Below, in pieces: positions 1-14,900 of a stretch of DNA of 64,000 nucleotides. This DNA is from Callorhinus ursinus (taxonomy: Eukaryota; Chordata; Mammalia; Carnivora; Otariidae). The notes under the pieces were generated by a model. The model saw only the letters and a list, made by a program, of their open reading frames with translations. It had not been told where the DNA came from and did not search any database. Both the position numbers and the translations under genes were made by a program. Numbering within the stretch: position 1 is the first letter of the stretch; each line of letters opens with the position of its first letter. The DNA lies in the NCBI RefSeq assembly GCF_003265705.1, contig NW_020312817.1, positions 53,193,794 through 53,257,793 of the forward strand, given 5' to 3'.

Positions 1-2907
1 ATTAAATCTAGCCCATTGCCTCTGTTAAAAAAATAAATAAATAAAATAAAATTTAACTTTAATGTTTCACTTATTGCCCTGACTTCTAGAATACTTTTTA
101 TTAGGTCTCAGCCAAACCAGAGAAGAGGAAAAAAATGTCTATGAGAAATTGTACTCCTCAAGAAAATAAAACACTTAAAAGTTTAACTACTAACTAAAAG
201 AAGTTAAAACCTACTATTTAAGACATGACTTGGTATCATCTACCATCGGACATTACTATTTCATATCCAAGCCATCTTTTTTTTTTTTTTAGATTTTATT
301 TATTTATTTGACAGACAGAGAGCAGGAGAGCACAGGGAGGGGGAGCACCAGAGGGAGAGGGAGAAGAAGGCTCTCCACTGAGCAGGGAGCCCAATGTGGG
401 GCTCGATCCCAGGACCCTGGGATCATGACCTGAGCCAAAGGCAGACAGTTAACCAACTGAGCCACCCAGGTCCCCTCCAAGCCATCTTTTATGTAGTATA
501 ACCATACAAACTCAATATTTAATAGAAACAGCTATAGAATTTTATCAATTGATCTTGGTTCCCTACTTTAAAAACCTTAATCAACTAAGAAAAACACTGT
601 TATTTCAAGTTATGATAACAAAAAATGCATTATTATTAGCTTGGAATTCCAAATGATAAAAGTAATACAATATATTCACTATATACAACATTTATTAAGT
701 GCCTAGACTGGGGACCTCCTCATCATCAAGTTCAAATACTGAAATACAATATATAAAAAATAAGTAAATGTATATAAAACTAATAAAACATGTCCATGAC
801 ACCCAAGAGTTCAGCCCAGTACAGAACTATACATATAAGTAATATTTACAATAATGTAGAGAGAGTTGTGATGGTAGGAGCATGAAGAAGGCAGATTTAC
901 TGCCTGGGATTAGAGAGAGATCATCACAGAGGAGGTATTATTTGTGCCTGAGTGGGAATTTGTTGGGGTAGAGGTCAGGGGTGGATTCTATGCAGGTGAA
1001 GGGCATTCCAGATAGAAGGTATAGTAGGTAAAAAGAATCTGGAGCATAAAATAATACCAAATGTATGAAGAATTTAGTACAGCTAGAGCCTAAGATGAGC
1101 ATGAGAGGAAATGAAGTGAAAGACATTTGGATGGACTGTGGATGGGCCCCCCAGGCTATGCTAATAAGAGTTTCAACTTTTCCTGTAGATAGTAGAGAGT
1201 TCTCAGGCCTTAGTTCTGTTACTTTTACATTTTTTATTATGAAAAATTTCAAACCTAAAAGTAGATAAAATATTTAAGGAGTTAAATTTTCTCCCCATCT
1301 AGCTTTAATAATCTTGTTTTAGTTTTACTCCAAGCCCAGTTCTCCACATAACCCTCCTGAGTGATCATTTTGAGGCTAATCCTCCAGACACATCCTTTAA
1401 TCTGTAAATCATTCAGTATGAATTTCTTAAGAATGAGGAATTTTAAAAAAATGTTTATATCACACATAAAGAATAACAGTAGTCCCTATCATCAAATCCC
1501 TGGATATATTTAAGCAGGGAAGTGACACAATTCTATTCCTGCTTCAGAAATATAACTCCATTAGCAATGTGGAAGAGCATGGAAGAGGAGAACCCTGGAG
1601 GTAGACTTTAACAGATTATAACCTAACATCCAGGAAATACACTGTCCTCCTCACTTTAGTAGCCCTGCAGCAATGAGCAGAGGCTCAGTGTCTATGAAAT
1701 GGAGCACTTCGTTGGGGTGCTATAATCATACATACACTGCTGAGGGGAGGAAACCCACTTAGTCCAGCTCAATCGCTTAGGTCAAATTCTATGTTCAATT
1801 CAGTAAAGATACAGATGAGGAAAATCTTGAAAAATAAGAACACTTAACATCTAAAAACTGAATATACAAAAGAATGAGGATGATTTTGAAAATATTTCGT
1901 ATATTACAAAATGCTTTGAATCTGAATTCCATTAGATAATTAACTTTCTTCTTTTTTTGGTTTTTGATTTATTATTTCTATTTCAACAATCTTACTATAT
2001 TTGTGTAGGATAAATATGCTATGAATATATTTGGAAAAAGATGGAACATAAATTATAAATAAAGTAGAAACAAAGAATTCTGGATAATAACCTCATAATC
2101 ATTACCATGAGTTTGTATAATACTTTCATAGAGTTACTGTTTGTATATAAACATAACCAGGTCATATATTTTAGCAGGTTTTGTGGTGTATAAGAATGGG
2201 TTAAAAGAGATCAGGGGCAAAAAAAGTCAAACTTAAGGCCTCTTCCATATCCACTCTCAGATGGATTGTCTGCTCACACAGCCTATACCAAGGAGCCAGT
2301 ATACAGATCAAATAATAATGTGGAAGTACACCTGTGAACTGCAAAGCACATTGAAAGAATAGATAATCTGCTTTCCCTTCAAATGAAAAAAGCACAGAAA
2401 TATTTTTTGGGGGGGTCATATGCTTCTGGGTCAGGCATCTATAACTGGATTATGTTAATTCATTTCAGACTCAAAGGTCTTCAAAACACTTATTAGCTAA
2501 TTAGTAAGAATCAGAATTTCATAATATCACCACAAATAAGAAAATTAGCTTTACCTATATATTTAAGTATGACAATCATGCTTTGTGAAAGCATTATTCC
2601 AAGTAATATTTCAGTATGTTGAAAGAAAATCATTATACAACACTAGGTGAAACACACTTTATGAATTACTCAATTTTTACAAATACAGCAAATTACTACT
2701 CAAACATTCCATTAATTGATAATTCCAATAATACTGATAACGTTACAGAAATATAAGAATAAAAGCTGATTAATGATCTTGTTTCTCTACTTTAACATCT
2801 CTTGATTTTTCACTATAATAAATGCATTTAAAAATTCACAGCAGAAGTTACATTGTTTTTGGTTTGTTAGTTTTTTTATGAACAATGCTATGATCTAACA
2901 TACTTAC
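1..2907. other. GMCL1 intron after exon 10 (partial)
   Basis: AT-rich intronic DNA. Apart from one SINE at 278-476 I see no exon, RNA gene or recognisable repeat. The short open frames here are random. Confidence 0.6.
278..476 (-). mobile_element. CAN SINE (antisense)
   Basis: T run, AAAGATTTTATTTATT tail module, and antisense tRNA-like head GAGCCACCCAGG. Flanked by the target duplication CCAAGCCATCTTTT (267 and 477). Confidence 0.95.
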
Positions 2908-2977
2908 CCCACCTCACTGTCTTGTTCTGCCCGGAGCATAGCAAGCCATTGCTGTTTGTACACTGAAGAGAGCCATT
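2908..2977 (-). CDS. GMCL1: GMCL1 exon 10 (last exon inside window)
   Basis: 70 nt. Encodes EWLSSVYKQQWLAMLRAEQD and SEV, ending in a split Gly codon before a GTAAGT donor; acceptor ATTTTAG. The expected next exon was searched for in 1-2900 and not found, so the gene continues beyond the left edge. Confidence 0.92.
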
Positions 2978-5900
2978 CTAAAATATAAAAATAAATAAAC
3001 ATAAAAGAATAATAAATACTGAAGAACATAAAGCATTTAAAAATTTTAAGAACTTGATAAAATTGTTACCATTTCTAAACTCAAGTTTAAAATAGCAACA
3101 AATAAAGCTGGTAGTTTATATTTTACAAATATGCTATAACAATATGGCCTAATGATTTTTAGTGTGGTAAATGCTATTATGCTTTGCTTTAGGATAGACT
3201 CCACTTAGATTACACACATTTATTTTTTTTAAAGATTTTATTTATTTATTTATTTGACAGAGAGTGAGAGTACAAGCAGGGGGAGCAACAGAGGGAGAGG
3301 GAGAAGCAGGCTCCTCACTGAGCAGGGAGCCCAATGTGGGGCTCGATCCCAGGACCCCAAGATCATGACCCGAGCCGAAGGCAGATGCTTAACCCACTGA
3401 GCCACCCAGGCGCACCAGATTACATGCATTTAAATTAGGATTTAAACCTTTAGTTAAAAGTAGATTCTTGCATTTAACAGTTTCCTTTTCATAGTTCATA
3501 TTAATTTTTGTAAGAAACATACCTAAAGTAATATTTTCAGTTTTTATGTAACTTTTATAGAAAACTGAATAAATTGTTTTATTAAATTATCTAAAAATAA
3601 CAACTAATTAATGGGAGATAAATTATCAGATAAATCATGCATACTCAAAAAATAATTTTGGGGGTGCCTGTGTTGGTGCAGTTGGTTAAGCATCCAATTC
3701 TTGGTTTCAGTTCGGGCTGTAATCTCAGGGTTGTGAGACAGAGCCCCACCTTGGCGCTCTGTGCAAAATCTGCCTGAGATTCTCTCTGCCTCTCCCTCTG
3801 CCCCTCCTGCTTGTTATCTCTCTCTCTCTAAAATAAATAAATCTTTAAAAAAAATAACAGTAATTTTTGCATATTAGGTTTAGGTGACATATTAAAAAGA
3901 GATTTTAATTTATTCTAAATGAAATAAAAGTTATAATTATATTTTTCCTTTAATAAGCATATCATTATTTCCACAGGTCTATGTAAACTGAAATTTTAAT
4001 TAAAAAATCTATTAATAATATAAGTAGAATTGGCTTAGTACCATATTTATTTTTCTGCTTTTATTTATTCCCAACCAAATGAAGCATAAGTATACTTCTA
4101 ATACTTCAAAACTCATTTTTTAAAAGTCTGGTCTAGAGGTAAAAAATCCAGAAAACATAATAGAAGGGAAAGTCAAGTTGGGTCCAAAACAATCCTAGTG
4201 AAGCATCTCAGAAAATGAATAAGACTCGTTTTGCATATTAATAAACTGGATATAGCCCATTCAAAAAATAAAAAATAAAATAAAAGTCTGGTCTAAAATA
4301 GTGTACTAGTTAATCAAATTAAGGAACATCTATATTAATATATAAACTTGGGGTACATATTATACTTTTGTTTTTATTTTAATGTATATATATTAATAAA
4401 GAGGACTAGAAGAAATTTACCAAGATATTCATTCTAGATGATGGGGTTAGTTTCTTTTTCCTCATACTTAAAAAAAACAAAACAAAACTGTATCACAGAA
4501 AACTAGAGTCATTTAAAGTCTGGATAGTGCTTAATGATAGGGGAAAATACTCAATATAGAATGTGAACACAGAAAATTACCTATGTAGTATGATTTCACT
4601 TTGGTACAAAAATGTGTCTCTTGTTGGGATTAAGGGTAATTTCTATTCTCTTTTTATTCTTTTCTATGACATACATTACTATAATAATCAGAAAGATGTT
4701 ACTTAAAATAATAATTTTGTCATGTTCTCTTACCTGAAGGTACTAGGGAATCTTGTTCAATAATTCTTGCAGAGGCCAAATCACTGATAATATACTGTAA
4801 CCTTAAATGTCTGAATACTGACACAAATGGTTTTCCTTGTTCAGTTTCAAGGAAGGTCATACCTTCAAAATCTATAAAAAACAGTTTAAATTCAATAGGC
4901 ATTCTTTTCAAATCTATTTATTTTATTCCTAAATGTTTTTATGGGCAGGGAGACATACACACAGATATACACACACATATATTCAATTAGAATAGAAATA
5001 AGCTAGTTTTCAAAGATTATAAAAACCTGTGGAGTATGGATAACTACTTGAGAAACTTAGAAAGAAGCCCCAGGAAATTAATTTTGGTTCCAAGTGGACT
5101 TTGGGCTGGGAATTCAGTTGTAACCTAGTTTCTGGAGTTTGGAGCTTCCAGTGCAGCAAGGTTTGGGAAAGGAAGGCTTGAGAATGGTAGTTAGGGTTAC
5201 AGTATCTCTCCAGAAACTCTTTTCCCAGGGACTGAACACTCCAGTGAAACTCCAGAGCTCAAATGCCAAACTCAAGGGTCTTCATAAGATACAAAGGACA
5301 TGGATTTGTCTCTTGGGATTCATCTAATTTATGCTTTAGCTATATGTGATGAACACTACTAGTTAATATGTTAATTCTCTATTAAAATACAAAATAAGAT
5401 ACAAAGACACTATAGCCATTGCTTTGCAACACATGTATTGAAATAGTTCAATAACAACTAAAATCCAAAGATATATTGTCCAGTGGTGTGATGGAGATGG
5501 CTTGCACTGGCTTATAGGAGCTGATGGTGTGCATTTCTTCTCAACTCTGCATTCAGTGGCAATGATGTCATGTTGGTAGCCTGGAATCAACCACACTGGG
5601 AGATTTTGTATCATGGAAATTTTAAGAACCCTGAAAATCAGGGATTATTTTTTCAGAGACCAGCTTACTAGCACACCATTATGTTATATATATTAAGACA
5701 TGCAATAACATTTTTTTAAGGGAATAACAAACACAAAATTCAAGATAGTGGTTGGAAAAGTCAGAGATACACAACAGGAGAGAAGCACAGGAGTAGACTG
5801 AAGTTACTAATGTTCTAGTACTTGTGGGGGTTCAATATACAATTAAAAATAAGCAAAAATGGTGGCCATGCATGGACCAAAAATGACCATGAACTAAGAA

Positions 5901-8900
5901 AATCATGAAGTAATAAGGATTATGATTTATCCACTTCTTTGCACCCAGAATTTTTCCCTATTATCTGTTCTAGCAAAGTAAAAAATAAATACATCTCATG
6001 TCCCACCTCTGTCCCAATAAGAAAGAATTTAATAGCAGTTGATCTTAATGAATTTTAGATCAGTCTTCTCTTGAGACTCTGACAAAAGGTCTGAAGTTCT
6101 CACCTTGCAAAACGCATGGAACACATGCATACATATAAAGTTCTGCATATACTTTTGGGGGTTAGTGACACACTGAAGCCTGTAGATGGGCCCCCCATGT
6201 TACGAATTGTTGCCTGATAGACAGAGTTAATGTGTTACAGAAAATTCAATGTGGCCAAACAAAAGACAAAGGTAATCACCAAGACCCCTTGGTGATAAAA
6301 TGGGAAAGGTAATAGTTTGGGGGATCAAACTATGGTGTTAGTTCAAGGAGTAATAATTTAGTTAATACTTGGCAAGGCATTTTTCTTACCCAGCTTTACT
6401 TTTCTCAATTTAAATTAGGGGCTGAATTAGATAACTGCTTAAGTTCCTCACCAGATCTAAAATTCTCTAGGTCTACAAATAAGTTAGGAACTGATTTTAA
6501 TAAATTTCAATGAAAAAGATGCCCAAACCAAGTTCTCAATAAAAATTTCAGGCATACCTTTTCTCCTCTTAGAAAACCAGACATCTGTTTCAGTCAAAAG
6601 CTGTTTTAAAGATCCATTCCACGAAGGCACAAGTTGAAGGAACATCCACTAGGTTAAAAAAGCAAATTAAAAAAAATGGTAAGATTTTATCATGTTACAA
6701 TTTTACATTCAAACTGCTTCCACCTTAAAACATAATATTTAAAAAATCTGATTTCCAGTACACACCATTGAAAGTAGTAGAACTATTATATGACATGCTT
6801 ACAAGCTTTATTTTTTCTTTTTTTTCTTTTTTAAAGACTTTATTTACTTATTTGACAGAGAGAGACACGGCGAGAGAGGGAACACAAGCAGGGGGAGTGG
6901 GGAGGGAGAAGCAGGCTTCCCGCGGAGCAGGGAGCCCGATGCGGGGCTCGATCCCAGGACCCTGGGATCATGACCTGAGCTGAAGGCAGACGTTTAATGA
7001 CTGAGCCACCCAGGCGCCCCAACATGCTTACAAGCTTTAAATTCATCATGGGTTTGGGGCACCTGGGTGGCTCAGTCGGTTAAGTGTCCGACTCTTGATT
7101 TCCACTCAGGTCATGATCTCAGGGTTGTGAGACTGAGCCCTGCATTGGGCTCCACGCTTCGCTTCGTGGAGCCTGCTGAAGATTCTCTCTCTCCCTCGCT
7201 CCTTCTCCTTTTGCTCCTCCCCTCCCTCTCATCATGGCTTTAATCGTGGTCCAATGATAAAAACTAAAACAATGTGTGATAAAGAACAGATGAATTCCTG
7301 AAAAGTATTTATGGCCTCCGATGCAGTATAGTTTCACAATTAAAATGGTAAAGGTTTAATATATATATTACATTAATAATTTTACACTAATTTATTCTAC
7401 TCAACTCAATTTTGCTAATTATTGTGTAATGTTATAAAAATAATCTTAATTATTTAATATAATTTAATAGATTTAATAATAACTTATTAAATAAGAGAAA
7501 AAGGAGTTTCTCACTGTTTTATTACTGTTGAGACAGTATACAGAGTAGTTAGGAGCATGGACTTTTAAATCCTGGCCCTAACAATTAACAGGCGGACAAA
7601 TTACCTAATTTCTCGGGGCCTTAATTTCTTCATTTACAAAATGAACATGATACATCATAGGACATTAAAAAAATTATTATGTGTCACTTACTTTGAATAG
7701 TGCCTGGCACACAGTAAGCACTTACCATTACTGGCATAAAAGCAATTACAACAATAGGAAACAATGAACGTTACCACTGGCTCAGAGACAGAAATGGCCT
7801 GTCTACCCTTCCTTCAATGATTACATAACTCAGTTACTAAACTTCCTTGAAAAAAAAAAAACAGTAATAGAATCTCATCTCTACCACACAATAAGCAATT
7901 GCAATGATATAACTTAGAAGGTATCTCATTCTCAGATTTCAAAGCTGTGTTAAAGGAGATTCTGTTGCTGGGGACAAAAGGCTAAAGGCAAAATTATTCA
8001 GTGAATAATATTCAGGGAAAAGCAATGAACTAAGACTCACAACGCTGGGTTCTACCTCAAGTCTGCCCTTAGTAACTGTAAAGAGTTCTAAGTCCTACAT
8101 CTACAGAACAAGAATAATAGCTGATTTGCCTCTTCAGAGTTGTGAAAATAAAATTATATTAAAGATGTTAAAACCTTTCAAAAGGATGAAAAGAAACATA
8201 TGCCTGAAGTGCAAATAAGGTCTTTAAAAAATTGCACCATTTTCTAGAAAAAGTGAAAATTTCATCATAAAGTCATTAATTCAACTCTGAAAACATTTCT
8301 GAAAACCATATAAAATATTTAACATTTCTGATTATGTAAATAACATAACAATAGCATGCTTGTTGTTGAAAAAAATCTGGGAAAAAAAACAGGAACATAT
8401 TCCTAGGATAGAAAAGTATGTAAAACCAAACAAAAGGAAAAGGATGCAAGCTCTCATGGCCCACCACTTATCGTCAATTGCAGACCCAACAGTAAGAGAG
8501 GTAACTTGCATTCCCAACAGGAAGAAGCCAACTTTACTACTCTAGTAGGAGAAAGGAAGAATTTCTTCTTGCCCAGCAACAAGCTCAGCCAATAAGAAGA
8601 CACCACAACTCAGTCAACAAGGAACTCTAGCTTTCCTCCAATGGACTTTCCTTTCATTCAAAGTAGTTTCAATAAAGTAATGTTCCTCTCCTTTGAGGTC
8701 TGGATTGCCTATGGTTTGTCATGGCTTACATGTACCAAATTCCAATTGCTCTACTATTCCCAAATAAATCCATTTTGCTGGTAAAATAACTGGCTATTGT
8801 ACTTTCAATGTTGACAAGTATAAAGAATGAAATTAAAATCATTCATGACAGCAAATCCCTAAACAAATATTTTTTTTTAACATTTTGGCATATTTCTTAC

Positions 8901-11900
8901 ATTTACACCATTCCTTAACCACTGGACACTAGCTGTTTCCAGTTTTTCACTATTATAAGTAATGCTGAGGTGATGCCCTTACATACATACTATGTCAATA
9001 CCTTTTTAAGAGCTGTGTATACATCCATCTCCACTTGCATCACAAATAAGTTAGATGAACCAATGAGCTGTTTCATGACATTTATACTAGAAAAGATAAA
9101 ATAGAGGTAGTGAGTTTATTCTCATGCACAGGCTAAAACACCCTGGTGAAACTAAAAAATTTAAGTCTTTTTAATGAAAAGAAAATGTCATCAGTCTTTT
9201 TGCCCAACACAAAGAATCTTAGACAGAAATAACCTATCTGAACACAAGGATACTTTTAATTCAGATAGTATACTATGAAAGGTCTTTCTTTGAACTTACA
9301 GGAAAACAAGGCTTTGATTTGCTGATTAATCAAGTTAAAACAAGGTCTCAATGAGATAACTTTTAGTATGCTCTGATAAAGTGGCAGTGTTCCTGTTTTG
9401 CCTTTCCTGCGCATTCATTGTTTAAAAAAAAAAGACACTTGTCAAAATTCACTGAAACATCTTTATCTTCAAAGTAACCTTTAACACTGACGCTTAACTG
9501 CTTAGTCATAAAACATGTTTTCATTACTATTAAAGAGTAAGATCAAGAAATATGTATCAGTTTAAATTTAGAGTGGAAATTATATCACCAGCTGTTTTTT
9601 CCCACTTCCTTTAAGCCATAAAAAGCCAGAAGAACATCTAGGTTTTTAAGATGACCACTACAATTTATCTTCTTTTTGAAAGAATTCAATGAGAAATTAC
9701 AAAAAGAAAAAAAATTAGTTTCTAATGATTTTCTTTCTTTCTTTTTTAAAAGATTTTACTTATTTGAGAGAGAGAGAGATGGAGAGAACAAGCAGAAGGA
9801 GCGTCAGGCAGAAAGGGAGAGGGAGGAGCAGGCTCCCTGCTGAGCAAGGAGCCGGGACTCAGGGCTTGCTCCCAGGACCCTGGGATCACGACCTGAGCCG
9901 AAGGCAGATGCTTAACTGACTGAGCCACCTAGGCGCCCTGATGATTTTCAAACCAAACATAATGCAGAGCTTTGTTTATACCTTGACATCTTTAGGTAAT
10001 GATTTTTTTGGTAGAAAAATACTTCTCAAACTTTTCTACCAAAGTACATCCTAAGGGCAGAGGAAAGGACAGGACCCAGGAATCCAGGAGATGGTCTAGC
10101 CATAAAAATAACATTTCTACTACTTCTTGTATTTCATTTCCTCAAAGAAACTTGAATTCTCTCTATTCCACATTGTATTTAAACATAAAAATGTTTGTCT
10201 TTTTCCCCACCACTTCCACACCCATACTTGTAAAAAAAAAAACAACAACAAAAAAACGCAGTAAAATTGACATCACAGGAATGATCTCTTTGAGGGCAGA
10301 AACCATGACATAATCATCTCTGCATCCTTCACAGCCTTCATATAGAGTGGACATTCAGGAAGTGTTTGTTGAAGTAAGGCAGGCAGGAAGGAAGGGAAGA
10401 AGGAAGGCAGGAAGGAATAATAATAGATGCTATTCTTTTTTTTAAGATTTTTTTATTATGTTAATCACCATACATCATTAGTTTTTGATGTAGTGTTCCA
10501 TGATTTATTGTTTGCGTATAACACCAACACCCAGTGCTCCATGCAGAACACGCCCTTTTTAATACCCATCACCAAGCTAACCCATTCCCCCACCCCCCTC
10601 CCCTCTAGAACCCTCAGTTTCTTTTTCAGAGTCCATAGTCTCTCATGTTTCGTCTCCTGATTGTGAATTTAACTTCATCAGGCCTACCAAAAAGTTTAAA
10701 ACAACTTCCTTAAACTTAATTTTGCCGGGGTGCCTGGCTGGCTCAGTTGGAGCATGAGACTTGATCTCAGGATTGTGAGTTCAGGCCCCATGTAGGGTGT
10801 GATTACTTAAAATAAAATCTTTAAAACTTAATTTTGCAATGGTAAAGATGGTTTTTAAATAAATTTTTACATTCTCTAAGAGCCCAGCAAAAGTGAGGTA
10901 ACACTTATTTTTCTATAGTTTTATAGTAACAATGAATTTTTCTATTAAAATTGGTTAAAATAGTAGACATAATATACATATTATTTATGACAAAGAAATC
11001 TATGAAGCATTTCTTCAGTTCATAGATGTCAAGATACCTTTCATTAAATTATTCACTTTTCATAAGTAATGTATTTTTGTATAAAGCAAATGCATACTTG
11101 AACAAATAAACATTATTTTAGGATGATTAATTATAAGGTCATTTAAAATTAAAATACCTGAGTTCCTTAAAAAGTTCAACATTCTGGTGAGTCATCAAAT
11201 TGTTCAGAAGCCATTCAAGGCACCTGAAATTAAAACATGGAATTATTTTTTACATGATACATAAATGACATATCATGTATTTATGACTTATTTGGTAGGA
11301 CTCACAGTTAAAATAAAAACAATTAGTCTTGCCAGAACATGCTCAAATTTTTAAATTTAACAACCAAAAATTTAGTATTGTTTTTGTCAGCAGTTATTAA
11401 GGAAACATTACCTTATGTTAATAAGAGCATTTCTACTTAAGAAAACATCATTTCAAGTTGGTGTTACATCATTTATGAAGGGGCTTGCACACTTCTATTA
11501 ACTTCTTTCTAATTTGAAAATGGGTACTACAATTCTTAGGAATTAAAAACATTGCCAGTAGGTGTATTGATATAATGTCTATGATGCCTACTACTTAAAA
11601 AATATTAATAGAAAACGCACTATAAAGAGTGACCAGAGTTTTTATAAGCCACATATAAACATGTATAACCCACCCATGGTCACTTACAAAGACAACACTT
11701 TCAAGGAATTTACTAATTCATCCAAATGTAAAAAAGGACTTTTTATAACAAAATTCTAGTCCTCTATCTGTTTTTTTCTTTCTTTCTTACAGCTATACAT
11801 TCTCTTAAGAAACCAAAGAAGCCAAATTCCCACAAGTGGGATGGGAGGAAAAATAAAAAAGGTAACTCACTTTTTCTTTACAGAATCTAATCCATAGGTC

Positions 11901-14900
11901 CCTGCTGATGTGTAATAGCCACATACAGTTTTCACATTAATTGTTTCCTTCATTGTCTCACCACACTGCTGTATTAAACCATCCTGTAAATATAAATAAG
12001 CACTGGAAAGGCCCATTTCACGTGGGAAAAATTAGCTCTGAATATGTGCTTGTACATATTAAAAAGTTAAAAAAAAAAAAGGAAGAAAGAAAGAAAAGAA
12101 AGAAAACTCATTTAAGTGCAGCAAGCCTAAATTTTTAAGTCCAGTAAAAATACTGAAAAAAAAAAAAAATCCAGCAAGTATTCAACTAAATACTCGGAAT
12201 TGAAAAACAGAATGTAGGGGATAAAAGCAGTAAGGCAGTAAAGTAGAGATGAATATTGCTATTCTCTTTCTTTTTTATTCTTCCCCTCTCTGGGACCTTG
12301 CAAAATTAAGCAGCATTGTATCTGGTTTGTCTGTTCTTTTTACATTTTATTTAACATGTTCAGTCAACCATGTGATGGAGCTAGGCAAGTAAACAGTATG
12401 AATCATCAGAAAATGTTTATTAAAGTATAAAACACTTATCAATTTCTAAGAGATGCACCTAAAACAAATACATTTACATTGAAATATTAATCTAAAATGT
12501 TTATATGTAAGATTTCAAATGAACTAATTTTATTTAATATATGGAAAGAATGTCACTTTTTACCTAAATTTCTGAAATATATTCATCATGCAAGTATATT
12601 ATTAAGTTAGTTAGTTAAGTCATAAAGATAATGCAGAAAATGGATTTCAGACAAAACCAAAAGGGCTAAAGTTAGAAAATAAAGTGCACTTGTTGAAAAT
12701 AAGTATTGAAAGGATGACAACATTTAAAAAATCAAATGATCTCAGCTAAATATATTGAGCGAGCTATTTACTAATACTTCAAATAAATAAGTATGCAAAT
12801 ATCACAGAAAAGGAAACAACTTTTTATAAAGATCAAAATAAAATACTAACCCCATTAGGATTTTAAACTTACCTGAAAGTCATTTGAGAATACCCCTTCA
12901 CCCAGCCCCTTCCAAGTTCCTCTTAACATCTTGGCTGTCACCAAGTCCAGTGGATTATCCCTGATTAATCTTTTGTGATCCAGTTTTTCCTCTTCATGCT
13001 TATTGCTACTGCCCTACTTTAAACCCTCACTTGGGCTACTGCAATAAGATTTTGTCTCTAATGTACTCATCTTTTCTTCAATACATCCTTCACATTATTT
13101 CTGACGTATTCTTTCTAAAACACAACTGTCTTTTCTTTGATTAAAAGCTTCCAAAAGGGGGCACATGGGTGACTCTGTCAGTTGGGCGTTCAACTCTAGG
13201 TTTCCGTTCAGGTCACGGTCTCTTGGGTCATGGGATCAAGCCCCATGTGGGGCTCCACACTCAGAAGGGAGTCTGCTTGAGGATTCTCTCCCTCTGCCTC
13301 ATCTCCCACTCACATGCTAGCTCTCTCAAATAAGTAAAATAATTTAAAAAAATCTTCCCAAAGTACCTATATATAAAGCCTAAACTTCTTAAAAGGTAGA
13401 GAGGGATTTTCATAATCTGGCCTCTGCCGCCTTCTCAACAACGCTTCCTTGATTGTGCTAGAGCTTCTTATGTCTGTGCTAGGGCCATGTTCCACTCAGA
13501 TTCTCTGATCCTCCACTGTTTCACATCTCTGGGTATTAATTTACTCTGTATAAAATGCTTCCATCCCCTCTTCTTTCTTTGCAAGATAAATACATTTTCA
13601 GTTTTCAAGACTCAATTTCCTTCTTTGCACTACCAGGTAGAACTGACCACTCCCTCTGTTCATCCGTTAAATCCAACAGGATGTTTATTATCATACCTAT
13701 AATACTGGATAGTTCTTACTTTGTCTCTGGGTCTGTTTATCAACCCTCCTGGCCCCATTCCACACACACATTACACTGTGACTTCCCTGAAGGTTGGGAC
13801 TATGTCTTAATTTACCTTTGGATTCCTATGCCTAGTTTGACACATTGCTCAATATATTTCTGTTGAAAGAACAAATCTGTCGTTCTACCAATGGATTATA
13901 TATATATTTATGTGGTTTACCACATTATTTCATAATTAAGAAAAAGTTGACAAAGTAAGCTCTCAATGTTTTTCAAACTCATGACCTAAATGAATTAGTA
14001 ATCATAAGTGATCTGCTTAACAAGTCAAGATAAATCACTAATGAATAGAAATCTGTAAATGAACTTAGACAAGTCAATTCTTACATTATAGTAATTCTAA
14101 GGTATCTACACTGAAATAGCTTGCATTCATATCTTACACAGACATGATGACCCCCTCAGCTATAATAAATTGGTCTTTTTTTTTTTAAGATTTTATTTAT
14201 TTATTTGACAGAGAGAGAGACAGCGAGAGAGGGAACACAAGCACGGGGAGTGGGAGAGGGAGAAGCAGGCTTCCTCCTGAGCAGGGAGCCCAATGCAGGG
14301 CTCGATCCCAGGACCCTGGGATCATGACCTGAGCTGAAGGCAGTCGCCTAACCAACTGAGCCACCCAGGCGCCCCAATAAATTGGTTTTCATTAAGTATT
14401 TTATTAGTAGTATTTTTTTTGGTTAAGCTTCTTAAATGACTTATCACAAATGACATATTTACACATTTCATTTTTATTTTAAAAACTAAAAAGCTAAGCT
14501 TTATTTTTGTTTTTAGAATAGATACTTTGAAACAAAGATCCAACTGTGATCCTTTCTTTGAATATTGTGCATACTTACCAACTGCAACATACAAGCTGCT
14601 GCCAAAATGGCAATAACTCGACTGGGCTTTATTAAGACATCATCTCGATACAGTGACCCAAATGCAACCTGCAGTGCTGAAAGCAAAAGTAGATCCGGGG
14701 AATGAAATAACAGTAATATCTATGAAAGTATTACAAAAATAACGACGACTGTCTTTATACTCTAAAATATATGTCTAAATTTAGGATGTACATAAAAGGA
14801 TAAGAGAGTATCGCTAATTAAAATGCTAATAATGGTTACTGATTAATGGTGCTAATTTAATAATAATGTCACAAATTTCCATTTATTCAACCTAACAGAG

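Noticed and set aside
13487..13866. Overlapping plus-strand frames of 71 and 103 codons
   Set aside because: They fall in L2-type repeat text and lack codon or homology support.
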